A DNA stretch of 64,000 bases from Micromonospora cathayae (GTDB taxonomy: Bacteria; Actinomycetota; Actinomycetes; Mycobacteriales; Micromonosporaceae), in assembly GCF_028993575.1 (NCBI RefSeq), contig NZ_CP118615.1, forward strand, positions 434,001 through 498,000, in the 5' to 3' direction. Shown here in pieces: positions 1 to 9,243 of the stretch. Within the stretch, counting starts at the first letter, position 1. The number at the start of each line of letters is the position of its first letter. The translations under genes were made by a program, and so were the position numbers. The notes under the pieces were generated by a model. It did not search any database. It saw only the letters and a program-made list of their open reading frames with translations, and had not been told where the DNA came from.

Positions 1-848
1 ACCACCGGTTCGGTCGGCGACTCCACCACGACCCGGTAGACGACCCGGACACCGTGCCAGTCCAACGGTCTCCCCTCCGGGCCGAGCGCGCCCGGATTGT
101 GGAAGTGGCTCACCTCGATCAATTCGACCACCCGCCCGAGCTGGCCGGACTCCTCGACGATCTCGCGCAGCAGCGCGCTCGCCGGCTGTTCCCCGTGGTC
201 GGTCCCGCCGCCGGGCAGGTGCCAGTGTCCCGCCCCCGGGTACCCGTCCGCGATCAGCGTGAGCAGCACCCGCTGCTGCGGGTCGGTGACCAGCCCGTAC
301 GCCCCGAACCGCTGCCGGCGGTCGGTCGGCGGCGACCCGTACGACAGGCGCGGGGCAGCCGGCGGTCCGTGTGCCAGGCGCGGGGCGGCCGGCGGCTCGT
401 CCTCCGGGAGCGGAACGACCGGCAATCCGAGCAGCTCGGCGGTGAACGGCATCAATGGAATACGGGTCATCTCGGCGGGCGTGATCCAGGCCACCAGATC
501 GGTAGTTCCGTCCGATTCGTTGCGGATTGAACCAGACACTCCGGTGACGCGGTAGATGATCCGATCACTGTGCAGCGCCACCCCGGGAGCGGGTAGCCGG
601 ATCACGTCGGCGACCACGGAGAGAAGGCCGGCCACCTCGACGACGAGTCCGGTCTCCTCGGCGAACTCCCGGACCACCGCGTCCGCCGGGTGCTCGGCGT
701 GCTCCACCCCGCCGCCCGGCACCTGCCAGACCCCGGGAAAGTCGGCCGCCGCCGATGCGCGCGTCAGCAGCACCCGCCCCGACCCGTCCCGCAGCACCCC
801 GTACGCGGCCACCCGCCGCCGCCCCGCCAGCTCCCCCACCCTGCCCAC
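1..848 (-). CDS. Tandem double-NUDIX hydrolase (3' end cut by window)
   Basis: Two NUDIX hydrolase domains in one chain joined by a Pro/Ala-rich linker. NUDIX enzymes cleave nucleoside diphosphates linked to another moiety. The reading frame is open from a GTG at 848 (alternative GTG at 839) to the left edge, and an in-frame TGA lies just upstream of 848. Domain 1 carries a full Nudix box (GGGVEHAEHP then REFAEETG); domain 2 is also intact (GGGTDHGEQP then REIVEESG), so both metal-binding glutamate pairs are present. By comparison with the neighbouring paralogue about 45 C-terminal residues lie outside the window. A 30-bp direct repeat at about 345-404 duplicates 10 residues of the linker. 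The substrate cannot be predicted. The paralogue at 1005-1952 points to a tandem gene duplication. Confidence 0.88.
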   Translation of the reverse strand, partial: MGRVGELAGRRRVAAYGVLRDGSGRVLLTRASAAADFPGVWQVPGGGVEHAEHPADAVVREFAEETGLVVEVAGLLSVVADVIRLPAPGVALHSDRIIYRVTGVSGSIRNESDGTTDLVAWITPAEMTRIPLMPFTAELLGLPVVPLPEDEPPAAPRLAHGPPAAPRLSYGSPPTDRRQRFGAYGLVTDPQQRVLLTLIADGYPGAGHWHLPGGGTDHGEQPASALLREIVEESGQLGRVVELIEVSHFHNPGALGPEGRPLDWHGVRVVYRVVVESPTEPV

Positions 849-872
849 TCCCCCGTCCCACCCCGACCGTCA

Positions 873-937
873 CCGTCGATCATGAGGTTAGTCGCGGTCG
901 GACCGGCGTGTCGTGGCACTAACTTCATGATCGACGG
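873..937. repeat. Palindromic element, copy 1
   Basis: Inverted repeat with a 20-bp stem: left arm 873-892, right arm 918-937, with one position that would be a G-U pair in RNA. The 25-nt loop contains CCGGCGTGTCGTG (903-915). A second copy with the same loop core, the same 61-nt core length and different but still complementary arms lies at 39562-39622. The flanks are C-rich on the left and G-rich on the right (about 937-1012), so the foldback may extend further. It lies between two genes that both read leftward, so it could act as a terminator for the 1005-1952 gene, but the shared loop suggests an interspersed repeat family. Confidence 0.85.
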
Positions 938-1004
938 GGCGAGAGGGGGCGGGCGCGGGCCGGTGGGGGGTGGGGGGGGTTGGGGCCGGTGGGGGGGTGG
1001 GGGG

Positions 1005-1952
1005 TCAGGTTAGGCGGGCGGCTTGGACGGCTTCGGCGGTGACCTCGGTCAGGTGGTCGGTGGGCAGGGTCTCCAGCTCGTCCCGGGCGAACCAGCGGGC
1101 CTCACAGGTGGAACCGCCGACGTCCGCCACGGTGGGCGGGGCGGGCTGGTCCACCATCACCCGGTAGAAGGCGCGGACGCCGTGCCAGTCGATCGGGTAC
1201 CCCTCGGGGCCGAGCGAGGCGGCGTCCCGGTGGCTCGCCACGCCGAGCAGCTCGACCAACCGCCCGGTCTGGCCGGTCTCCTCGACCAGCTCCCGGATCA
1301 GCGCCGCGCCCGGCTGCTCGCCGTAGTCGGTCCCGCCACCGGGCAGGTGCCAGCAGCCCGCACCCGGGTAGCCGTCGGCGACCCGGGTGAGCAGCACCCG
1401 CCCCTCCGGGTCGGTCGCCACCGCGTACGCGGCGAACCGCTGCGCCCGGTGCAGCCCGTCCGGACCGGGCACCGCGTAGAAGGAGGGGAACTCCGGTGGC
1501 TCGTCCGGCACCACGTCGGCGGAGCTGGCCGGCAGCCCGAGGGCACGCGCGGTGAACGCGCGCAGCGGCAGCTCACGGGCCTCGTCGAGGGTGAACCAGC
1601 GGGCCAGGTCGGTCGGCCGGTCGACCCGGTCGGTGAGCGTCCCGCCGCGTACCGAGACCCGGTAGATGAGGCGGTCGGTGTGGATGGTGATCCCCCGGTC
1701 GGGCAGCGCCCGCATGTCGGCGAGGACGTCCGCCAGGCCGGCGACGGCCACCGACAGACCGGTCTCCGCCGCGGTCTCCCGGACGACGGTGTGGTTCGGG
1801 TCCTCGCCGTGATCGACGGCCCCGCCGGGCAGGGACCACGTGCCGGGGGTGCCGGAGCGCTCCGATGCGCGGACCAGCAACACTCGGCCGACTGTGTCAG
1901 CACAAACTGCGTACGCCGCGATCCTGCGGAGCGGCTCCAGCATGGTGGTCAC
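1005..1952 (-). CDS. Tandem double-NUDIX hydrolase with a degenerate first Nudix box
   Basis: A 315-residue protein with two NUDIX domains, paralogous to the gene just downstream (1-848). The second domain has a complete Nudix box (GGGTDYGEQP then RELVEETG). In the first, the block reads GGAVDHGEDP then RETAAETG: the first of the paired metal-binding glutamates is Ala, so this domain is probably inactive or weakly active. Both paralogues share the W-H-L-P-G-G-G and PLDWHGVR-type motifs in domain 2. Family knowledge gives hydrolysis of a nucleotide or related pyrophosphate; the substrate is unknown. The run downstream (937-1012) is almost pure G on the plus strand and the palindrome at 873-937 follows, so transcription probably ends there. 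Confidence 0.9.
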   Translation of the reverse strand: MTTMLEPLRRIAAYAVCADTVGRVLLVRASERSGTPGTWSLPGGAVDHGEDPNHTVVRETAAETGLSVAVAGLADVLADMRALPDRGITIHTDRLIYRVSVRGGTLTDRVDRPTDLARWFTLDEARELPLRAFTARALGLPASSADVVPDEPPEFPSFYAVPGPDGLHRAQRFAAYAVATDPEGRVLLTRVADGYPGAGCWHLPGGGTDYGEQPGAALIRELVEETGQTGRLVELLGVASHRDAASLGPEGYPIDWHGVRAFYRVMVDQPAPPTVADVGGSTCEARWFARDELETLPTDHLTEVTAEAVQAARLT

Positions 1953-2095
1953 GGGTCAAAATTCTCCCCCGGCCCCGTTACGGCATCCGGACAGAGTCGG
2001 ATTCCTGACTGACCACTCCACATCAGGGATCGATCAGGGTATAAATCCGGGCCGCCACCGAGGTCGACGGCGGCGTCGACGGGGACCGTGGAGGC

Positions 2096-2368
2096 ATGAC
2101 ATGGACGAACCCCGCACCCCAGGCCCCGTACAAGCAGCTCCGGCGACCCGTCACCGACCGCATGGTGGCCGGGGTCGCCAGCGGCCTCGGCCGCTACCTG
2201 AACGTCGACCCCACCCTGGTCCGGGTGGTCTTCGCGGTGTCGGTGCTGCTCACCGCCGGGGTGACGGTGCTGGCGTACCCGGTGATGTGGTTCCTGATGC
2301 CCGAGGAGCCGTCGGACGCGCCGGCCTGGCCGCACCCGACGGACGCCCCGCCACCACCGGCCCGGTGA
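2096..2368 (+). CDS. PspC-domain membrane protein
   Basis: A 90-residue protein consisting of a PspC domain. The RRPVTDRMVAGVASGLGRYL block is followed by a hydrophobic segment (about residues 42-68) and a Pro/Ala-rich tail. PspC-domain proteins are small inner-membrane proteins linked to envelope stress or to sensor kinases. The start is set by GGAGG five bases before the ATG. It is convergent with guaA, with only 12 bases between the stop codons and no clear terminator. Upstream (1953-2095) I see a TATAAA (about 2040) that could be a -10 but no convincing -35. Nothing nearby ties it to a stress operon, so its job is unassigned. Confidence 0.88.
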   Translation: MTWTNPAPQAPYKQLRRPVTDRMVAGVASGLGRYLNVDPTLVRVVFAVSVLLTAGVTVLAYPVMWFLMPEEPSDAPAWPHPTDAPPPPAR

Positions 2369-2380
2369 GCCGGGGCGGCG

Positions 2381-3934
<1,554 letters not shown>

Positions 3935-4010
3935 GCGCAGAAAGCCTACCGACAGTCACCCCGGCTCCCGTCAGCGGCCGGCCCCCGGCCGACAGGTGGC
4001 CCGGCGGCCG

Positions 4011-4114
4011 GCTCAGCGGGTGGACCGCAGCGCGCCCGGCGGCCGGCTGAGCCGGGGGGTCGGGCCGGCGGCCGGTCAGCCGGAAGGTCGGGCCGGCGGT
4101 CGGCTCAGCCGGGG
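4011..4114. repeat. Tail repeat array of the GMC oxidoreductase gene
   Basis: About four imperfect units of 28-36 bp, each built on CGGCCGGCTCAGCC-like sequence. The rightmost unit overlaps the last codons and TGA stop of the oxidoreductase (stop at 4105-4107), and the others lie immediately downstream on that gene's strand. It belongs to a set of similar 3'-end duplications across the window. Confidence 0.7.
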
Positions 4115-5796
4115 GTGGGCAGGGCGCCCGGCGCGCCGGCGGGGACGGCCGGACGCCGGGGCGGCACCGGGTCGAGCCGTCGGTAGGGCGCGCCCAGCGG
4201 GGGTCTCGGGTCGGCGTCGCCCCGGTTCGGCCAGCAGGCCATCGCCCGTTCCGCCTGCGCGGTGATGGTCAGGGACGGGTTGACCCCCAGGTTGGCCGAG
4301 ACCGCCGCGCCGTCCACCACGTGCAGCCCCGGATGCCCGAAGACCCGGTGGTACGGGTCGATCACCCCGTCGGCCGGGGAGGTGCCGATGACCGCCCCGC
4401 CCAGGATGTGCGCGGTCATCGGGATGTCGAACGGCTCGGTCAGCGACCCGCCCGGCACCCCGCCGATCTCCTCGGCGAGCAGCCGGGCCGCCTGGTTGCC
4501 GGCCGGGATCCAGGTCGGGTTCGGTGCCCCGTGCCCCGGGCCGGAGACCAGCCGTCCGCGTCGCAGCCGGGTGGTCAGCGAGTTGTCCGCCGACTGCATG
4601 ACCAGGGCGATCACCGTACGTTCCGACCAGCCCCGCACCGACAGCATCCGGGCGGCCAGGCCGGGCTGCCGCAGCAGGCTGCCCAGCCAGCGGCGGACCC
4701 GGTGCGGGCCGCCGTCGACCAGCAGCGACTGGAGCAGGCCCATCGCGTTGGAGCCGCGCCCGTAGCGGACCGGCTCGACGTGGGTCTGCGCGTCCGGGTG
4801 GAACGAACTGGTGATGGCCACCCCCTCGGTGAAGTCCAACCCGGCGGCGCGGGCCTGCGCCCGGGACACCGACGCGCCGAGGATCGCCTCCGAGTTGGTC
4901 CGGGTCAGCTCACCGAGCCGGGGCGAGATCGCGGGCAGCACCCCGCCGGCCCGCATCCGGTGCAGCAGCCGTTGGGTGCCGAGCGCGCCGGCCGCGAGGA
5001 CCACCTGGTCGGCCTCGAACACCTGCCGGCGTCCCGGCAGCCAGGACCCGGTCCGGACCGTCTCGATCCGGTAGCCGCCGCCGGGCAGCGGCCGGACGGC
5101 GGTCACCGTGGTCAGCGGATGCACCCGCGCGCCGAGCCGCTCGGCCAGCCACAGATAGTTCTTGACCAGGGTGTTCTTCGCCCCGACCCGGCAGCCGGTC
5201 ATGCACGAGCCGCAGTGCGTGCAGCCGGACCGCGCCGGCCCGGCCCCACCGAAGTACGGGTCGGGCACCCGGACGCCGGGCCGGCCGATGTGCACGCCGA
5301 CCGGCGTCGGGTGGACGGTGTGCCCGACCCCCATCCGGTCGGCCACCGCCCGCATCACCCGGTCCGCGCCCGTGGTGACCGGGTACGTGGTGACGCCGAG
5401 CATCCGTTTCGCCTGGTCGTAGTGGGGGGTCAGCTCGGCCCGCCAGTCGGTGACGTGCCGCCACTGGGGGTCGTCGTAGAAGGCGTCCAGCGGTTCGTAG
5501 AGGGTGTTCGCGTAGACCAGGGAGCCGCCACCGACGCCGGCCCCGGAGAGCACCAGCACTCCCCCGCCGGCCTTCCGGTCGGCCGGGCGGAGCAGGTCGA
5601 TCCGCTGGATGCCGTAGCAGCCCAGCCGGGGGGCCCACAGGAAACGTCGCAGCCGCCAGGAGGTTTCCGGGAACTCGTCGTCGGCGAACCGGCGACCGGC
5701 CTCCAGCACCCCGACGGACCAGCCCTTCTCGGCCAGCCGGAGCGCGGCGACGCTGCCACCGAAGCCGGACCCGATGACGACCACGTCGTACCGCAT
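4105..5796 (-). CDS. GMC-family FAD oxidoreductase (cholesterol-oxidase-like)
   Basis: A 563-residue flavoprotein of the glucose-methanol-choline family. The N-terminal FAD-binding motif is VVVIGSGFGGS. It also has GVGGGSLVYANTLYEP and a Cys-rich stretch CTHCGSCMTGCRVGAKN, which I associate with the ChoD-like actinobacterial group, and the C-terminal block ends NLGVNPSLTITAQAERA. The reaction is presumably oxidation of a sterol or other alcohol, but the true substrate is unknown. ATG at 5796 is preferred over an in-frame ATG 33 codons upstream because the FAD motif then begins at residue 5, as is usual; no clear ribosome site precedes it. Its position beside guaA and the guaB genes echoes the choD/guaB3/guaB2 neighbourhood of mycobacteria (from memory). 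Confidence 0.88.
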   Translation of the reverse strand: MRYDVVVIGSGFGGSVAALRLAEKGWSVGVLEAGRRFADDEFPETSWRLRRFLWAPRLGCYGIQRIDLLRPADRKAGGGVLVLSGAGVGGGSLVYANTLYEPLDAFYDDPQWRHVTDWRAELTPHYDQAKRMLGVTTYPVTTGADRVMRAVADRMGVGHTVHPTPVGVHIGRPGVRVPDPYFGGAGPARSGCTHCGSCMTGCRVGAKNTLVKNYLWLAERLGARVHPLTTVTAVRPLPGGGYRIETVRTGSWLPGRRQVFEADQVVLAAGALGTQRLLHRMRAGGVLPAISPRLGELTRTNSEAILGASVSRAQARAAGLDFTEGVAITSSFHPDAQTHVEPVRYGRGSNAMGLLQSLLVDGGPHRVRRWLGSLLRQPGLAARMLSVRGWSERTVIALVMQSADNSLTTRLRRGRLVSGPGHGAPNPTWIPAGNQAARLLAEEIGGVPGGSLTEPFDIPMTAHILGGAVIGTSPADGVIDPYHRVFGHPGLHVVDGAAVSANLGVNPSLTITAQAERAMACWPNRGDADPRPPLGAPYRRLDPVPPRRPAVPAGAPGALPTPG

Positions 5797-5948
5797 GCAG
5801 GCATCATCTACCCATCGGTAACCGCTGCGCCAGCGGCACTTTTCGCACCCTGGCGTGGCGGCCGGCCGGATCCGGGACGCGCCGGTCGCCGTCACGCCGC
5901 CCCGTAGTCGGGTCCGGTGCGTTCGGCCGGAAAGGCCCGCCCCGGCTC

Positions 5949-6013
5949 ACGCCGCGCGGTCGGAGGGCTTCACTCCGGGCGGTCGGCGGGCTTCACTCCG
6001 GGCGGTCGGGGCG
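5949..6013. repeat. Tail repeat of the first M1 peptidase gene
   Basis: A 23-bp tandem repeat (5968-5990 and 5991-6013), sharing CTTCACTCCGGGCGGTCGG, with a third degenerate copy at about 5949-5967. The right copy covers the last codons and stop of the peptidase gene (stop 5993-5995), so the left copies are duplicated gene tail including the stop codon. Confidence 0.8.
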
Positions 6014-7450
6014 TTCGGCGGTGTAGAGCCAGGACTCGAACAGGGCGTCGAGCTGCCGGCCGGAGACCTGCTCGGCCTGGGTGACGAACTCGTCGGTGGT
6101 CGCGTTGCCGTCGCGTTTCTCCGCCGTCCAGGTCTTCAGCAGCCGGAAGAACGCGTCGTCGCCGATGGTCGACCGCAGGGCGTGCACGGTCATCGCACCA
6201 CGCTGGTAGACCGACTCGCTGAACAGCTCCGCCGCCCCCGGGTCGCCCGGCGGGGTACGCCAGACCCGGTCACCGGCGCGGGCGTACGCGGCGTCGAAGG
6301 CGTCCTGGACGCGCTGGCCGCCCGAGTGCTCGGCCCACAGCCACTCGGCGTACGTGGCGAGGCCCTCGTTGAGCCAGATGTCCTGCCAGCGCCCGATCGA
6401 CACGCTGTTGCCGAACCACTGGTGCGCGATCTCGTGCGCCACGATCGAGGTGTTCTCGCCGGACCGGAAGAACCCGGCGGAGTAGACCGGCCGGCTCTGG
6501 GTCTCCAGCGCGTACCGGATCCGGCTGTCGGAGATCACCACCCCGCCGTACGACCCGAACGGGTACGGCCCGAAGACGCTCTCCAGGTAGTCGGCCACCG
6601 CCAGGGTGGCGGCCATCGACTCGTCCGCCGCGCCCTTCGGGAGCCGGTCGGTGACCGCGGTGACCACGGGTCGGCCCTTGTGTTCGCCGGTGCTCACCCG
6701 GTACTCCCCGATCACCAGGGTGCTCAGGTAACTCGCCATCGGCGTCCGCTCGGCCCACTTCCAGGTGGTCCACCCGTCCGCACTGGTCCGACCGGTCGGC
6801 TCACCGTTGCTCAACGCCGCCAACCCGTCCGGAACCGTCACCTCGACCACGTACGTCGCCTTGTCCGACGGATGATCGTTCACCGGGAACCAGGTACTCG
6901 CCGACTCCGGCTGCCCCAACGCGATCGCCCCGTCGGGCGTGTGGATGAAGCCGCCCTCGCCGAGCGCCTCGTTCTCCAGCGGGGCGGGCTCGCCGTCGTA
7001 CCTGATCTCCACCGCGAATCCGTTGCCGGCCGGCAGCCCGGCGGCCGGGGTGACGGTCAACTCGTTGCCGCTGCGGGTGTGCGCGGCCGGCGCGCCGTCC
7101 ACGGTGACCGCGCGGACGGTCAGCCCGGCCAGGTCGAGGTTGAAGCGGGACAGGTCGGTGGTGGCGGTGGCCCGCAGGCCGACCTGCCCGCTGAGCCGGT
7201 CGGTGGCCGGGTCGTACCGCACCTGGACGGTGTACTCGCGGACGTCGTAGCCGCCGTTGCCGTACGTCGGGAAGTAGGGGTCACCCGCTCCCGGCGTGCC
7301 GGGGACGAACCGGCGGACGCTCGGCGAGGCGGCGGCGGACGGCGACGGGTCGTCCGGCTCGTCCGGGGTCGACCCGCAGCCGGTCAGCGCCAGCAGCCCG
7401 GCCACCAGCAGTGCCGCGTGGCGGCGGGCCGGTCGCCGTACCTGTGTCAT
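5993..7450 (-). CDS. M1-family zinc metallopeptidase, lipoprotein (paralogue 1)
   Basis: A 485-residue predicted lipoprotein: a hydrophobic signal ends in the lipobox LTGC (Cys25), followed by an Asp/Pro/Ser-rich linker. The M1 zinc site is complete: HEIAHQW at 339-345 with the third ligand Glu362 in NEG. The usual GAMEN substrate-anchoring motif is replaced by ALETQSRPVY, so classic aminopeptidase activity should not be assumed. It would act on peptides outside the membrane. It is the last of three tandem paralogues reading leftward (9244-10659, 7596-9131, 5993-7450). Residues about 183-262 are almost identical to paralogue 2 while the rest is clearly diverged, which suggests gene conversion. 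The gap to paralogue 2 is 145 bp, so co-transcription is possible. Confidence 0.93.
   Translation of the reverse strand: MTQVRRPARRHAALLVAGLLALTGCGSTPDEPDDPSPSAAASPSVRRFVPGTPGAGDPYFPTYGNGGYDVREYTVQVRYDPATDRLSGQVGLRATATTDLSRFNLDLAGLTVRAVTVDGAPAAHTRSGNELTVTPAAGLPAGNGFAVEIRYDGEPAPLENEALGEGGFIHTPDGAIALGQPESASTWFPVNDHPSDKATYVVEVTVPDGLAALSNGEPTGRTSADGWTTWKWAERTPMASYLSTLVIGEYRVSTGEHKGRPVVTAVTDRLPKGAADESMAATLAVADYLESVFGPYPFGSYGGVVISDSRIRYALETQSRPVYSAGFFRSGENTSIVAHEIAHQWFGNSVSIGRWQDIWLNEGLATYAEWLWAEHSGGQRVQDAFDAAYARAGDRVWRTPPGDPGAAELFSESVYQRGAMTVHALRSTIGDDAFFRLLKTWTAEKRDGNATTDEFVTQAEQVSGRQLDALFESWLYTAERPDRPE
6672..6906. repeat. Near-identical tract shared with 8269-8503
   Basis: 235 bp that align without gaps to 8269-8503 (constant offset 1597). 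I count three mismatches by eye. The flanking coding sequence of the two M1 peptidase genes is much more diverged, so this looks like a recent gene-conversion tract. Confidence 0.85.
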
Positions 7451-7595
7451 CGCAATCTCCTCCGCAGACGGCGCGGGGTGCCCGCGCGGCCGGCCGGAGC
7501 CGGCCCGACAGGGCGTGAGCAGGCCCGACGGCGGGTGCCGGCCCGGGTACCGCGTGGCCAGGCTGACCTGGCGGTTCGATGATCACACATCGGCC

Positions 7596-9131
7596 CTACG
7601 GCACGTCCGGGGCGGTGGTGCCGACCAGCCAGGCGTCGAAGAGCGGGCGCAGCGACCGGCCGGAGACCCGTTCCGCCAACGCGACCAGGTCGGCGGTGAC
7701 CACCGTGCCGTCGCGCCGCTCCGCCGTCCAGGTCCGCAGGATCCGGAAGAAGGTGTCGTCGCCGACCGTCCGGCGAAGCGCGTGCACGGCGAGCGCGCCC
7801 CGCTGGTAGACCGCCGTGGAGAACAGCTCGGCCCGGCCCGGGTCCAGGGTGGGCTTCGACCAGTCGGTGACGGCGTACTGGAGTTCGAAGCTGCGGTGGA
7901 CGGTCTGGCCGCCGGTGTGTTCTGCCCAGAGCCACTCGGCGTAGCTGGCGAGGCCCTCGTTGAGCCAGATGTCCGGCCAGCGCCGGATCGAGACGCTGTT
8001 GCCGAACCACTGGTGCGCCAGCTCGTGGACGACCACGTCCAGGTTCGGGCGACCGTCCCGGAAGAAACCCGGCCCGTACACCGGGCGGGACTGGGTCTCC
8101 AGGGCGTACCCGACGCGCGGGTCGTCGATCGCGATCCCGCCGTACGCGGTGACCGGGTACGGCCCGAAGACGCTCTCCAGGTAGTCGGCGATCTCGGTGG
8201 TGCGGGCGATGGAGCGGGCGGCGGGACCGTCGGCTGGCAGGCCGGCGGCGACCGCGGTGACCACCGGCCGGCCCTTGTGTTCGCCGGTGCTCACCCGGTA
8301 CTCCCCGATCACCAGGGTGCTCAGGTAACTCGCCATCGGCGTCCGCTCCGCCCACTTCCAGGTGGTCCACCCGTCCGCACTGGTCCGACCGGTCGGCTCA
8401 CCGTTGCTCAACGCCGCCAACCCGTCCGGAACCGTCACCTCGATCACGTACGTCGCCTTGTCCGACGGATGATCGTTCACCGGAAACCAGGTACTCGCCG
8501 ACTGGGGCTGGCCCACCGCGACCGCCCCGTCCGAGGTGTGCAGGAAGCCACCGTTGCCCAGCTCGGGGCTGGTGACGGTGGCCGGTACCCCGGCGTAGCG
8601 CACCTCGACGGTGAAGCGGCGGTCCGCGGCGATCCGGTCGGCCGGGGTGACCACCAGCTCCGCGCCGTCGCGGCGGTGTCCGGCGGCGCGTCCGTCCACG
8701 GTGACCGTGGTGACGGTCAGCCCGACCAGGTCCAGGTTGAACCGGGTGAGCGGACCGGTGCTGGTGGCGGTGATGGTGGCGGTGCCGTCGAGCCGGTCGG
8801 TGGCCGGGTCGTAGCGCACCCGCAGGGCGTACCCGGCGACGTCGTAGCCGCCGTTGCCGTAGGTCGGGAAGTAGGGGTCGCCGACGCCGGCCGTACCTCG
8901 GCTGTCGGTCCGGCTGTCGGATCGGCCGTCGGTCCGGCTTCCGTCCGGGTCGGCCCGGTCGGTGCAGCCGGCCAGCGCACCGACGGTAGCCAGCGTCAAC
9001 ACGACCCCGAGGGCGGCCCGGGCGCGGACGGCACCGACGACGGTCCGGGAGCGGGCGGTACCGGCAGCGGCCCCCGGGTGGGTGGACGCCCGTCGGCCGG
9101 TCGGCTCACCGGCCTGTCCCGCTCGGCTCAT
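7596..9131 (-). CDS. M1-family zinc metallopeptidase, lipoprotein (paralogue 2)
   Basis: A 511-residue member of the same tandem trio. The unusually long charged N-terminal stretch (about 38 residues) precedes a hydrophobic segment ending in the lipobox LAGC (Cys56), then an Asp/Ser/Arg-rich linker. The zinc motif HELAHQW and the NEG glutamate are intact, and ALETQSRPVY replaces GAMEN as in its paralogues. The start is uncertain: ATG at 9131 has a G-rich stretch eight bases upstream, while an ATG at 9194 would add 21 residues. Given the long N-terminus, a later start just before the hydrophobic segment is also possible. It is predicted to be anchored outside the membrane. Confidence 0.88.
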   Translation of the reverse strand: MSRAGQAGEPTGRRASTHPGAAAGTARSRTVVGAVRARAALGVVLTLATVGALAGCTDRADPDGSRTDGRSDSRTDSRGTAGVGDPYFPTYGNGGYDVAGYALRVRYDPATDRLDGTATITATSTGPLTRFNLDLVGLTVTTVTVDGRAAGHRRDGAELVVTPADRIAADRRFTVEVRYAGVPATVTSPELGNGGFLHTSDGAVAVGQPQSASTWFPVNDHPSDKATYVIEVTVPDGLAALSNGEPTGRTSADGWTTWKWAERTPMASYLSTLVIGEYRVSTGEHKGRPVVTAVAAGLPADGPAARSIARTTEIADYLESVFGPYPVTAYGGIAIDDPRVGYALETQSRPVYGPGFFRDGRPNLDVVVHELAHQWFGNSVSIRRWPDIWLNEGLASYAEWLWAEHTGGQTVHRSFELQYAVTDWSKPTLDPGRAELFSTAVYQRGALAVHALRRTVGDDTFFRILRTWTAERRDGTVVTADLVALAERVSGRSLRPLFDAWLVGTTAPDVP

Positions 9132-9243
9132 CGGCCACGCCCCCCGTCCCGCTTCCACCGAGCCTAACGGTCGTCGGACGACGACCTCCGGCACACGGCA
9201 CAGCCACCCGACCGGGGGACCCGTCCGATGCGTCCGCAGGAGG

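Noticed and set aside
873..937. Plain intrinsic terminator
   Set aside because: The shared loop core, equal length and compensatory changes with the copy at 39562-39622 are more than a terminator needs, although it may also end transcription.
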